Source: Diabrotica undecimpunctata
Lineage: Eukaryota > Arthropoda > Insecta > Coleoptera > Chrysomelidae
Reading direction: 5' to 3'
DNA length: 64,000 nucleotides
NCBI RefSeq assembly: GCF_040954645.1
Contig: NC_092808.1
Coordinates: forward strand, 114,616,049-114,680,048
In this document: positions 44,881 to 55,385 of the stretch, piece by piece
How positions within the stretch are numbered: position 1 is the stretch's first letter
Layout of the letters: the number at the start of each line of letters is the position of its first letter
Position numbers and translations under genes: made by a program
Notes under the pieces: model-generated
Database searches by the model: none
What the model was told of the DNA's origin: nothing
Seen by the model: only the letters and a program-made list of their open reading frames with translations

Positions 44881-45569
44881 CCAAGTGTATATAAAAGTCT
44901 CTGTAGGGCGTTTCCACACTTTGCTATTATTACACCATCGCACTCGTAGCATATTATGTTGTAGTGTTTTAAAATTCCGTTCTGTATAAAGTTTTAATTC
45001 ACGTATTTCAAATTCAGGTTTGTTGAATGCACATATAAGGTGAGTGTGATTGTTTCTTGTTATTTATCTATATATGTATTTTGGGTTTTCTCTTTTAGTT
45101 ACAATCTTTTTCAGTTACAATCGTTAGTACGATTCATTTTCTTTATTCCTTATGACTTCAGTATCCTTTGTTCTTAATAAGTGATCTGTTGACCCACGTC
45201 CCAAAGCTCGCCGTTGTGTCCTTCAAAACACCTGAGTGCCTATTTGCATATTGAACATTTCTAGACCTGGAATCCTCCGTCTAACTTATATTCCAAGGGT
45301 TAATTCCCCTTGGGTTAATTTTTGTTACCCATAATAGTACCTAACTTCTGGGCACCTTTCTTCCATTGTACGTTACAATTTGGATGATCTGCTTTCCTAT
45401 GTTTTGTCCATATATCATGTCTATTATTTTGCTCATTACCCGTGGCCACAGTCACTTAAACACAATAAGCTCCAATATGCTGTAGTCCAAATTGTTACGC
45501 ATGGTCGGTAATAAAAACATGATGCGCACCAGTCTGGTGCATATGAGGCTTAACGTGTTAAACGAGAAT
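44881..45569. other. No feature recognised
   Basis: Moderately AT-rich with no family recognised; short coding-like words only. Confidence 0.4.
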
Positions 45570-46015
45570 CTACGAAAATTGGTTTAAAAATTAATTTAAA
45601 TAAAACAAAGCTGATGGCAAATCAAAATCATAATAGACTTAGATGGAAGTAAGATCGAAAATGTCGAAGAGTATATCTACCTAGGTCACACGGTCAAACT
45701 AGGCAAACAGAACTAAATGGCACGGACCACTAGAAGAATCCGAATGACTTAGTACTTGAATGCGTAGTAGGAAGACTCAGTGCTGTGTTAAAAAACAAAA
45801 AGATACCAATAAATCTAAAGAACAGGACATTCAATGTGTCCTACCACTTATGACCTATAGAATGGAGACTATGACGCCAAAGACCATCGAACGAGCTATG
45901 TTAGTGTTATGCTATGCGTTTCTATGAGAGGACATACAAACAGAGAAGAGTGGAAAACTCATGAGGATGACTTTGTCCAGGAGTTGATGCAAACAGACTG
46001 AAAGAATAAGATATC
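45570..46015 (+). mobile_element. LINE C-terminal region, heavily decayed
   Basis: LNLNKTKLMANQNHN, then IENVEEYIYLGHTVKL, GRLSAVLKNKKIPINLKNRT and FNVSYHL, followed by ERAMLV-like text. The order (xNxxKTKxM, VxxYxYLGxxV, RxxWAAFGxLxxVLKxxxIPxxLKxRTFNxCVLPVxTYGMET) is that of RTE-like LINE proteins after the catalytic motif. Stops and frame changes throughout. Confidence 0.7.
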
Positions 46016-46780
46016 AGTATATCATCATAGATCCTAAAAATTGATGTTAAAAAATATTTTATAAAATATACATCGACATCATTTGAAATAAAAAAACAAT
46101 TAAAACTATTAAAGACTAATATTTTTTTATATTCAACAGCAATCAGAATAAAAGCTAAATTAACGTGAAACTTATGTCTTGTTAGGTTTATTTATAAATG
46201 TTTTACCAAAAATTTTTTGTATGTATATATACAATTAGCAATAGTCCTTAATGCGGCACTGGAAAATTAAGAAAGATAGAGAGAGTGTAGAGTTTTCTTT
46301 TATTAACTGGGCCGTTACAATTGCATTATGATTATCCGTTATTGGTACAAGCCACCTACTCTTTCTTGTCGGTTTGTCTTTCACATAAGCTTTTGTTTTG
46401 CAAACTTCGGGAAATATTTAAAGAACGCGATTTCACCGATTTCTGTTTTATGTCTAAAGTCACGAGGTGCGTAGTTATAAAAGGATTTGTTGCGATACTA
46501 GTGTATACATATATGGCATCTCAAAGCAAAATTAATTTTTCGCTATGAATAGAAAACAAAATATCATTAGTAAATGTTACTTTAAGACATCTTAAAAGTT
46601 TTAACCTTCTCTTGGAGCAACATAACTAAACTGAAAATGTTTAAAAATGTTTAAAAAATAACATTAAAGAACAGATAAATAAAATCGAAATGACTAACAG
46701 TATTAATATATATTAATTATTTATATTTTACAAAATTGCAAATTTAAAATGTTGTTTATAACAATATGGATATGGAAGTG
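46016..46780. other. No feature recognised
   Basis: AT-rich. A 75-codon frame at 46321-46548 has no recognisable motif and is not called. Confidence 0.45.
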
Positions 46781-46784
46781 GGAG

Positions 46785-46935
46785 CCAGCTCATCGAAGGA
46801 GAAGAGGGAGACCGAGGCATCATTGGAAAGAAGCAGTGGAAGATGTCGTGTGAACCAGAAACCTCCAAAATGATAATTGGAGAAATAGAAAAAGGTGGAG
46901 GCTAGAAAGCCAGAAACGCCGAATGGTATAGACCC
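46785..46935 (+). mobile_element. LINE 3'-end fragment
   Basis: WEPAHRRRRGRPRHHWKEAV-like coding (here WEPARRRRGRPRHRWKE by frame) and then NWRNRKRWRLESQKRRM, a stop and a TATAATAATTATT end. It corresponds to the GRPRxRWxExVxxD...WRxxxxxRxxWR end of LINE proteins. Confidence 0.6.
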
Positions 46936-47089
46936 ACTCGCTTATATAATAATTATTCCGTCTATTTCAGAGCTTTTGTACTTCTTTCTTTTTATCCTGT
47001 TAAAGGCTTACTTAAAATCGACAAATTGTCGTCAAACTATCGTCTATTTTCTATATTGGCAACTCTCGGGCTGTATTTCTCTTAACAAG

Positions 47090-47350
47090 CAGACAGCGAA
47101 AAACAGATTATTTTTTGTTTATTTATCTCGAGTAAATACAATAATACAAATACACGTGTTTTGTGTATCTAATCTGAATGTGATCGAGATGTTTTCATTT
47201 GAGTTTGTCATAGTTTTATATGTTGACATCATAATATTACTGATATGAATTCCGACCTTTTCTGATTCACTATTTAATTCTTCAAACAAGATTTTAAGTT
47301 TTTTTACCAGATATCAAAATTATATCGTCGGTATATCGCAGACCGATTCC
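47090..47350 (-). mobile_element. LINE reverse-transcriptase fragment
   Basis: The minus strand carries GLRYTDDIILISGKK (the LRFADDIVLIS block with Thr for Ala), then LFEELNSESEKVGIHIS after a frame slip and MSTYKTMTNSNENISITF. The catalytic DD pair is kept, the rest is decayed. The 97-117-codon frame on the plus strand is a shadow. Confidence 0.62.
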
Positions 47351-47828
47351 AAAAATGATTAAAAAAAATTCTTTATTTCAATTATAATAAACACTCTTTT
47401 AATTTTCTTAATTTTTTACTAAAAGAATCTTTTATACAGTAACTCAAAATTGTTTTCACAATTGGGCTGTTTTTATCTAAAAATGGGATTAGAGCATCAC
47501 AATTAATCAACATTTAAATAGAAGGAAATTCAGAACTAATAAATATCAAAACTGTCAAGGGTATAAGGTGGCCTTGTCCTTTTATCCCTGGAAACACCAT
47601 GTTGGAAAAGTACAATCACGAGGTCTTCTTCCTGTGCACGTTCTCATCTTTCATCTTTCCCCAACATTATTTCCTCATAAACGCTTTATCAGGAGCGACT
47701 AGAACGGCATTTCTGAATATATACACTAAGAAACACAATGTGTGAGATTGGATTATTTAAAATTATTTTATCTAGATTTGTAATTAATATTTAATTCGTG
47801 ATTACAATAAAATAGAGTTTAAAAAATG
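47351..47828. other. No feature recognised
   Basis: AT-rich, no motif seen. Confidence 0.45.
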
Positions 47829-47968
47829 CTAAGGTGGTGGTCTCCAATAAGACGTTTAACGTTGCGGAATACGTCGCGTCTGTATGCTTTATAAATATAA
47901 TAAATTATGGATGCGATATCTTATTGTACGCCGAAATCAGCGTCAACTGGTGTATATACAAGTACATA

Positions 47969-49282
47969 CACACATCAAAATAATTTAGGGGACAAATACA
48001 AAACGCGAGATTACAGAAGGATTTCAAATAATTTATTTTAAATATTATTGTAAAAAAGGTGTAAACAAGTGTCTTGAATATAAAATAAACATTTTTCTCT
48101 TAGAATTATTGCAATATTCTCAAGAAAATTAAAAGAGAACTCCATAAGTCAAAGAATGGCAACAAAAAAAAATAATAAAAAACTAATTTATTGCCCCAAA
48201 ACTTCCACAAAGTAGTGTTTAGGTTAAGTTATTATAGTGTATGCCCTCCACGGTTGTTGATTAGTTCTACATCTATAATTCATGATCAGATGGTCAATGT
48301 CTTGCTGCGATATTGTGTTCCACTCCATTGAAAGGCCCTCAAACAGTTGCTGTCTTGCATTGAACCCAATATTTTGTTGTAAAATGCGTCTGCCTAATAT
48401 GTTCCATATGTGCTTAATTGGGTTTAAATCTGGCGATTGTGCAGGCCATGGTAAAACCTCAATTTCATTATCTTCGAGGAATTTTCGCACGACCCTAGCA
48501 GTAGCAGATGCACCTTGTGGTGCATTAGTTGAAATTGGGGGCCAGCTTGTTGTGCAAAGGGTTTAACAGTAGGTTCAAGAATAATATCGCCCTAGTGTGT
48601 TGCATTTAGAAACCGTTCCAGACAAACGAGATTGGTTCTTCCACCCCATACCATTATATAGCCGCCTTACTGTCTATTAACCTCTTGCATGGTGGTGAAT
48701 CGTTCAGCATTACCAGATGTTCTCCAAATTCTTGTCCCTTTTGTATCTGATGCATATCCAAATCGGGCCTCATCTGTGAACAAAGTAGAGGCCCACTCAC
48801 GTCTAACCCAATTTGCGCGGTCTTGTGCCCACTGAAGTGGTTTGGTTATTTACAAACACCTGATGGGTCTTTTGCAGCCTCATTTGTAATTGTGATGCAC
48901 TTACAGTGTAACCTTGCAAAGCCTGTAACCTAAAAAAACGGTCTTTAATCTGGTTGGTTATCTTTATACGGCCTGCATCACGTTCAGCAACATCACCAGT
49001 TTCTTGACGCTTTAACCACAAACTATTAATGACACCTGGTCGTGTGGAGGACCTCAGCAAAGTCTCTTTGAAATATTACTTTTTTTATCTTATAGCCAAA
49101 TACGCATATTGAAGTTTTGTTAAATTTTTTATGGCCGTTCTTATCAGCATTACCGTTCAAATTGTTACAATAATCGACAAAACAACAAAAAAGATTAAAA
49201 ACATAAATTTATTTTTGTATTTGCAGCTAACATTTATTTAACACTATTAATATAGGTGCCCCTTAGATTATTTTGATGTGTG
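47969..49282 (-). mobile_element. Tc1-like transposon nested in an older element
   Basis: 1314 bp with terminal inverted repeats starting CACACATCAAAATAAT (about 26 bp, diverging inward) and TA on both sides (47967-47968, 49283-49284). It contains one minus-strand transposase pseudogene. Confidence 0.92.
48224..49060 (-). pseudogene. Tc1-like transposase pseudogene
   Basis: The DNA-binding part reads INSLWLKRQETGDVAERDAG then RIKITNQIKDRFFRLQAL and YTVSASQLQMRLQKTHQVFV. The first catalytic block LFTDEARFGYASD is intact and is followed by RIWRTSGNAERFTT and IMVWGG. The second block, expected as xHDNARPHVARVVRKFL, is scrambled (MHHKVHLL, Asp lost, frame slip). The third reads SPDLNPIKHIWNILGRRI, with Lys for the catalytic Glu. 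C-terminal VEWNTISQQDIDHLI-like text follows. The first ATG used is uncertain, because the 5' region is broken. Confidence 0.9.
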
Positions 49283-49328
49283 TATATACAGACGCGACGT
49301 ACGGCGTAATTGGAGACCAGCGCCTAAG

Positions 49329-49625
49329 ATTATTCTTCAATCATAAACTGATAAATTGTTCTGGTGAGAGTTTTAGTAATTTTTTGCTATTGGATTTACT
49401 ATTCTTTTTAGTTTTTTAAACATATAAGTAAAGAACTAAATGATCGTATTGTTAAAAAAACAAAAAACATTAAAATAATTTTAAAAAGTGGATAGACATA
49501 CACCCTGCTAGTGAGTCTTAATACATACCCATTTTCCAAAAATAGATATATTTGTGTTGAACTTACCTGGAAAGAAAAAAAAGTGTTAAATGCTTGAAAT
49601 ATACAAAACAAATATAAATATAACG

Positions 49626-49696
<71 letters not shown>

Positions 49697-50059
49697 AACC
49701 AGAAGTATTTGCTGACAACGTAAGGAAGTAAACGTTAAATAGTGGGTTTGCAGCAATAAAAATGAAATGTGTACTCTTTTAAATTTCTATTCCAAATCCA
49801 CTATATATATACATATAGTGGATTTCAAAAACGACGAAGCACACATAATCACATTATTTACAGTTAAGCATTTAAAGATCTTGCTAAGTCTTTTGATAGT
49901 CTCAAAAAAAAATTATGGGCAATATTGAAGTAAAGAGGAATCAGAAATAAAATGAAAAGAACAATGTATACATAGGAACATAATATATTAAAACAATCAC
50001 AATCATGTATTCAGTCAGAAAAAGACAATCAGAAATATTTAAAAAAAAGTAAATTTAAG
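49329..50059. repeat. AT-rich interval with (TA)n at 49629-49691 and a small hairpin
   Basis: A TA tract of about 31 units. At about 49795-49826 there is a hairpin with arms AAATCCACTATAT. No coding motif. Confidence 0.7.
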
Positions 50060-50310
50060 AAACAATGAAGAGATGTAAGCTCAACATTGTTAATAATGTA
50101 TATGAATGAAATGCACATTAAAAATAATAAAAATATATGTAGGAAACAGTTACGAATGGTAGACATTTCAGAAGGAGCGTTTGCAGAAGATATAGTCATT
50201 CGAGCAGAGAAGAAGAAGCAATTACAGAAAAACTTGAATATATGGAACGAGATTTTAAACGAATATGGAATGAGTGATAGATTCGACAGTTACTTGATAG
50301 AAATTCATTT
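50060..50310 (+). mobile_element. LINE reverse-transcriptase fragment
   Basis: FAEDIVIRAEKKKQLQKNLN then IWNEILNEYGM: the FADDIVIIAxxxxxLQxxLxxWxxxLxxYGMxIN block, with the first catalytic Asp changed to Glu. About 75 codons remain, with nothing recognisable on either side. Confidence 0.7.
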
Positions 50311-50377
50311 TATATAAAAATAAACCACCGTAAACTTCTGTTTTCAAAACTTCCACAAAATTTATTATAAATTCTTC

Positions 50378-50428
50378 TAAAATCACTACAGCGGTTTCGG
50401 CAAAGTGCCTTTCTCAAGTGATCTGTGT
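50378..50428 (-). ncRNA. Hairpin-GAAAC motif, possible degenerate ribozyme site
   Basis: On the minus strand ACTTGAGAAA is followed by a GGCA/TGCC stem with a 3-base loop, then GAAACCGCTGTAGTGAT. Same layout as 4983-5031 and 51549-51585. It lies beside a Penelope-like remnant at 50540-50770. Confidence 0.3.
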
Positions 50429-50539
50429 TTATTATGTGTTTTCACTTTATAGTTTTTAACTGAATAGTTTATTACCAAATGTATAAGCAAGAGAGAAATT
50501 TCAAAAAAAAAAAACAAAAATAGATGTGTTCAAATCAAT

Positions 50540-50770
50540 ATAAGACCGACAAATCACAGAAAAATTAAAGAAACAGCTCTCATCCTACTTAATTAAGAAA
50601 AATGTTGCCAATGCCCTGGTTGCCAATATTAAAATAAGTCAACAACAGGAATATATCAATATAAGCGGATTAATAGAAAGTCGGAGACACATCACTTACA
50701 ATTATACATAATACATATACAGCACACAGTACAAATTACTAATACAAAACACACAATAATCAGAATTTGA
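50540..50770 (+). pseudogene. Penelope-like C-terminal remnant, second copy
   Basis: Homologous to 40530-40770 (IKETALILLN here, IKEVALILLN there, with matching flanking words). It has lost more of the upstream nuclease region. Assignment inherits the uncertainty of the other copy. Confidence 0.45.
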
Positions 50771-50999
50771 TATCATCCTGAGGGCACAAACACCACTCTC
50801 AGAATTTTTTCAACTAAAAGCATGGCTATTTGCCCAAAAGATCGAGGCTAAGTAAGTCACACGTCAGTTTTGAAAAAAAGTTAACCACTAAACAATTTTT
50901 GGTTATATTTGTTTGACAATTTTTTTTAATAATCTGTTTTGACAACTATTTCCGGAGTAGAGATCAAACGTCAAAACAAATATAAAATGTAAATTTATT

Positions 51000-51415
51000 C
51001 ATAAACCTGTATCAGCTTTTGAATGTGAATCATGGGTATTGAGAGAGGCAAAAAAGGAAAATATAGGATGTATAAATGAAGAGAAGAGTCAGAGGCATAA
51101 CTAAGATGGACAAAATACGAAACACCAAGATAAGATTAGACCTACCGATGGAATCGACACCAGAATTTATTGAAAAACAATTAATTTAATAGGGTTTTTA
51201 CAAGGAATTAAAGATACAAGACTAGTGGAGGTAATGCAGCAGGCAAACATACAGAAGTGAATGAAAAGAAGTACTTTATCCCACGACAAACATATGATAA
51301 AGCACTCGCAAGATTCTTAGAGACGAAAAACAAGCCCGAAGCAAGGACTTTAGCAAGAGATAAGAAGGAATGGGCAAAATGTGTACATAATTATTGTAAT
51401 ATATATATTCGAAAA
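51000..51415 (+). mobile_element. LINE C-terminal fragment
   Basis: AFECESWVLREAKKE, then in other frames MDKIRNTKIRLDLPMESTPE-like coding and FIEKQLI, GIKDTRLVEVMQQANIQK, YDKALARFLETKNKPEARTL and ARDKKEWAKCVHNY. The last part matches the TWxxxIxxxLxxKxxxxxEAxxLAxDRKxWxxFVx end of some LINE proteins. Internally frameshifted. Confidence 0.68.
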
Positions 51416-51548
51416 CACCAACAATACGCCCATACAAAAATAATTATATATTAATGTCAGTGTTACGTTTTACGTTTTGGTAAGTTTTTAACATAGTTTA
51501 CAATAACTTTTTGTTCCTAAACTTGTATATTTTAGAATCTTGACAAAG

Positions 51549-51654
51549 GCAAGGGATTCCTGCCGAAACGTTGATTTCAATGGACAATAAAATCTAGTTC
51601 CAAATTTCAAATTTAATATTACTTATTGAACCTAAACCCAAGAAACACTAATTT

Positions 51655-51735
<81 letters not shown>
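51549..51735 (+). ncRNA. Hairpin-GAAAC motif followed by (TA)n
   Basis: CTTGACAAA, then a stem GGC..AGG/CCT..GCC with loop GATT, then GAAACGTTGATTTC and CAATAAA (about 51540-51585). A TA tract of about 40 units fills 51655-51735. The motif resembles the Penelope-associated hammerhead region but lacks a clean CUGANGA. Confidence 0.35.
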
Positions 51736-51736
<1 letters not shown>

Positions 51737-52309
51737 TAGTAAAACCTTCAATTAATTTGGAAAACCACAGAAGCGATTTTTAATGGCTGGATCAGCTATG
51801 TAATGTATGGGTTATATTGTCTAATCCAACTAGGAAACACATTTAATTTCTTCAACATATGATAAAAACATTTTACTTTCCAAATACAAGTTAAAAGAAA
51901 AACTTTTTGATTTGAAATGTTGTTAGAATTTTAGTCTTTTTGTTAGTGTAGTAACGTGTTATATAAGTCTGTCCTTGGCAGAGGATGGTTTTTGGAGGGG
52001 AAACACTGGCAGAGAGTTTGTTTTCCCCAAGTTGGGAAACAATTCTCTCTCTAACAACGAGCAAACGAGCCAAAGTACGATGAAGGCATTGTTGCCAATT
52101 TCGACGAAGGCATTATTGCGAAAAAATTATTTGTAAGAAAAAATTATAAAATAACATCGAAAATGAAATAACGAATTTTCGCTCAAAAAAGAACATAGTC
52201 ACTTAACTTCCAATATATTTTAATTTACATAAAATCACGTAATAACGACACATGGAAAAGATAGGTGACATTATTAGAATACAGATACACTGTGTTCATT
52301 TAACAAGGA
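51736..52309. other. No feature recognised
   Basis: AT-rich. A near-duplicate phrase (ACGATGAAGGCATTGTTGCC / TCGACGAAGGCATTATTGC) occurs at about 52077-52120. No gene. Confidence 0.45.
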
Positions 52310-53070
52310 CCCACTCTCAATATTTCAGAATTGTGATATATTAGAAAGAAATGTCGATATTTAAATTTGTTTTTGCTTTTATTTTGGATAATAGCATCTG
52401 AGATGACATCATCATGACATAAATGGAAACCTATATTTTTTTCTATCAAAATTTTATGAACGGCAATATGTTTCATTGCCTTACAAGTTATTAGTTTCTG
52501 ATATACAAGGTGTTAAAAGTCAAATAATTAGTTGGACAATTTTAAGAAAGCATGTTTAATTTTTACAATGGCACAAACAAAAGTGTCAGACATAAAACAA
52601 TAAAAAATAGTTCAAATTCAGATTCCTCTCTTCTTGGCAATACGCCAACCTTAAACTAAACATGCTAATAGATGCGCACAATTCACATGCTAAGAATTTT
52701 ATTCTAGAGCTTTATTCAGAATTCAAACAAAGGTTGTCTTTTTGCCAAAAAGTGAGAGGATCTCAATTTGAGCATCTTATTTAAACTGCCTAACTAATTA
52801 TTTAATTTGTAACAGCTGATATACAAAAACTACTAACTTTAAGGCAATAATAGTACATATTGCCATCCACAGAATTTCTTTGTCTATTTAATTTTGACAA
52901 AAAAATATAGGTTTCTATTAAAAAAAAAACAAATGAATGACATTATGACGACGTTATGCTGATGCCATCACAGTTGCTATTATCCAAAATACAAACAATT
53001 TTAAAAATCGACGTGTCTCTGCATTTCTTTCTAATATGTTGCAACAGAACTATAGCCCACTACTCAACAC
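52310..53070. mobile_element. Foldback element, arms about 230 bp
   Basis: The left arm (ATATTAGAAAGAAATGTCGA, TATTTTGGATAATAGCATCT, GGAAACCTATATTTTTTTCT, then GCAATATG...TTGCCTTA) reappears inverted at about 52790-53060. The arms are roughly 75-85 percent alike by eye. The middle has no ORF. Its right end abuts a LINE fragment. Confidence 0.75.
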
Positions 53071-53895
53071 AAATAGTAGCATATACAGATGGCCTAATTC
53101 TTATGATAAGAAACAAGGAAAGATTAAAAGAAGCAGTAACAATTCTGGCAATTGAAGCATGGAAAAGTAGTCTAGAAATTACCAACGGATAAACAAAATA
53201 TCTATAAACAAGATAACAAGACGAAAGAAATCAAGATAGAAAACTAAACTTTTGAAAGAGTTCAACAATTTAAATATTTGAGATTAATATTGTGAATGGC
53301 AAAAATAGCAGAAGGGAATAAGTAACAGAGCAAATACTAGCAAGCAACAAAGCATACTGGAGATACCAGGCTAATGAACGACAATAACTTAACCAGAAAT
53401 ACAAAACTGAAAATATACAGAGTTACATACGTAGCTAAAACAATGTGCCTCACAGATAAAGATGAAGAAACATTAAGAATATTCGAAAGTAAAATCCTCA
53501 GAAGAATTATGGGCCCGATAAGAATGGAAAACGGAGAAATGAGAAGAAAAATGAACCATAAACTAAGAGACAATGAAGGGAGAAAATATAGTTAGTTTTT
53601 TTAAAGCGCAAATACTAAGACGGCTGAAACACATAGAGAGAAGGAAAAACGACCTACTGATTAAGAAGGTCACCAGATAGAAGCCAGAAACTTAAAGACC
53701 AAGGGAAACACCCAGAGAGAGATGAGAGGACCAAGGCGTGAGAGATATCAAAATACTGTAAGTGAGAAACTGGACGGAACTATGCACTCGATCTGTACAT
53801 CAAACTCTGATAATGCACAAGAAGAATGCGGAGTAATTCACCGAAATAAGCGAATCAGAGAGCTCTAAGTAAGAGCGCCAAACATCCATCGGAAT
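53060..53895 (+). mobile_element. LINE fragment, RT end to C-terminus
   Basis: QIVAYTDGLILMIRNKERLK (QxVAYADDLxLxxRxxExL with the catalytic DD changed to DG), EAVTILAIEAWKSSLEI. In other frames there follow FERVQQFKYL-like text, NLTRNTKLKIYRVTY, MCLTDKDEETLRIFESKILR, RIMGPIRMENGEMRRKMNH, ERREKNDLLI and NWTELCTDL-like tail. A near-complete C-terminal half with many frame changes. It may end in the GATGATTATGATG string near 53905. Confidence 0.82.
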
Positions 53896-54240
53896 GAAAG
53901 GCCTTGATGATTATGATGTCGGGGACATCCTTTCGGACAGGTTCCGACGTCAATTGCATCGTTAACCCCGTTTCAAGTAGATAGTGTCGATACACACTCG
54001 CCCATGGGAACCGACGGCTTTACGTGCTCTCCGAAGCACGGTAAACGGATCGTACCATTTTTGGAAACAAAAAATGCCAGTATCCACAGAAAACGAACTA
54101 AAACAAAATATCATAAAACGAAGCAAAAAGGCTAGTAAGAAACAGAAGAAAATAAAAAAAAGCTGGTCAAAAAGATCGAAGTCAACAGGTGATGCGTGGG
54201 ATTAACAGGATCTTTATAAATATCTTTTATAGTTGAAACA
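53896..54240 (+). other. GC-richer block of unknown origin
   Basis: 53920-54060 is GC-richer than its surroundings (CCCGTTTCAAGTAGATAGTG, CCCATGGGAACCGACGGC). It is followed by a Lys-rich frame (53984-54205, ending KKIKKSWSKRSKSTGDAWD). No family recognised. May be the end of the preceding retroelement or another insertion. Confidence 0.3.
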
Positions 54241-54477
54241 TTCTTTGATCTACTGAAAGCTGCATATGATGATATGACATTTTTTGTTTTGAATTTACTT
54301 CTATCTTGTCCAACTGGTTTTATTGTATTTTAAGATCTGCTTTTTTAAATTTGTTTATGTGTAGTTTTTTTCGTTAACGTATTTCTACAATATAGTCTTT
54401 GTTAACTCCCGAGATACAATGTATTCTTACTGCGTTAATATCTTATTGTATTTGAGCTAAATATTTTTTGATATTTA

Positions 54478-55385
54478 TTCTTTTTTTTTTGCTTTTGAAC
54501 ACGAAAGAAAGTTTTTCTTCAATACATGAATCTGAACGTTAGGACCTTGCTTAAGCTTCTTCAAGGAATGGCTGCTCCCTTTTTGTGCGGAAGCTTTGGT
54601 AGGGATGGGCAACGTTAGTTGCGAGTGAGTAGTTTTTAGGTGGTATGCTGCTAAAGAGCGGGCATTTGATAGTGGTAGGGTAGGAAAAGAGTGTAATGAG
54701 AGAGAATTTAGACTAGCCAACCAAGCCATGCGTCGAAGGTACGTCCTGTGTCACCAGCCATACGAGGTACAGCTCTGGATCAGCGTTTTTGGGGTGCAGT
54801 TATTTTATCTGCGTTATTGGGGGGGGGGGGGGGGGTTCAAGGACGTCATAATACTCATCAGGAAGTTCGTTACCATCAAAGTGTAGAAGCTTGGTTGGAG
54901 GGACTGGAACTTTTATTTGGGGGCGTCTGGTGAGAGATATGCCTTCGGCGGTGGAAAGGAGTCATTAGCGTTTGGTTAGCTCTTTTGTAGGAGCCTAGCT
55001 ATTGTGTGGAGTACGTATCTTTTGCTAAGGGAGCGGACTCTGTCCTTTATTGATGGTAGATTCGCTATTTGGTGCATTAATGCTGAGGGATGATCTGCAA
55101 GTTTCCTCATGCACTTTCTGTCCTTTATGTTGCCACAATGGTGTTGGTTTGGCGATTGTTTAGTGACGCGTAGACATACGCCTTGTATTCGATGATGGGC
55201 CTGATGAAAGTCTTATAGGTATTTAAGAAAGACAGCGCGCCTAGGAATTTAGCTCTTTTTCTTACCCTGTCTATGGTGTTTTTAATGTCAATACATATTA
55301 TATTCCTCTTATTGTAGTATTCGTTCTGTGCAGCTGACGGGAAGAAGTATACGTTTAAAGCGCTCATATCGGCAACATCACCATA
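54478..55385 (-). mobile_element. Jockey/R1-like LINE 3' part with poly(A)
   Basis: The minus strand from 55385 reads RVRKRAKFLGALSFLNTYKT then FIRPIIEYKAYVYASLNNRQ. After frame breaks come remnants of the post-RT region and LPDEYYDVL-like text. The 3' end has an A10 run (54480-54490, T on the plus strand). A C17 run (G17 on the plus strand, 54819-54835) sits inside. The FIRPIIEYxxxxYASLN pattern is that of jockey-like or R1-like elements. Confidence 0.65.

Larger units (their letters stand above)
47829..49328. mobile_element. Older inverted-repeat element hosting a Tc1-like insertion
   Basis: Outside the Tc1-like element, the left flank from 47829 (CTAAGGTGGTGGTCTCCAAT, then ACGTCGCGTCTGTAT near 47870) is mirrored on the right at 49284-49328 (reverse strand CTTAGGCGCTGGTCTCCAAT, then ACGTCGCGTCTGTAT). 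The outer pair therefore forms its own terminal inverted repeats of about 45 bp. It has no ORF of its own. Target duplication not identified. Confidence 0.75.

Noticed and set aside
46895..47248. 117-codon hydrophobic plus-strand frame
   Set aside because: Overlaps a LINE 3' end and the antisense of another LINE RT fragment; the apparent membrane segments are AT-rich translation artefacts.
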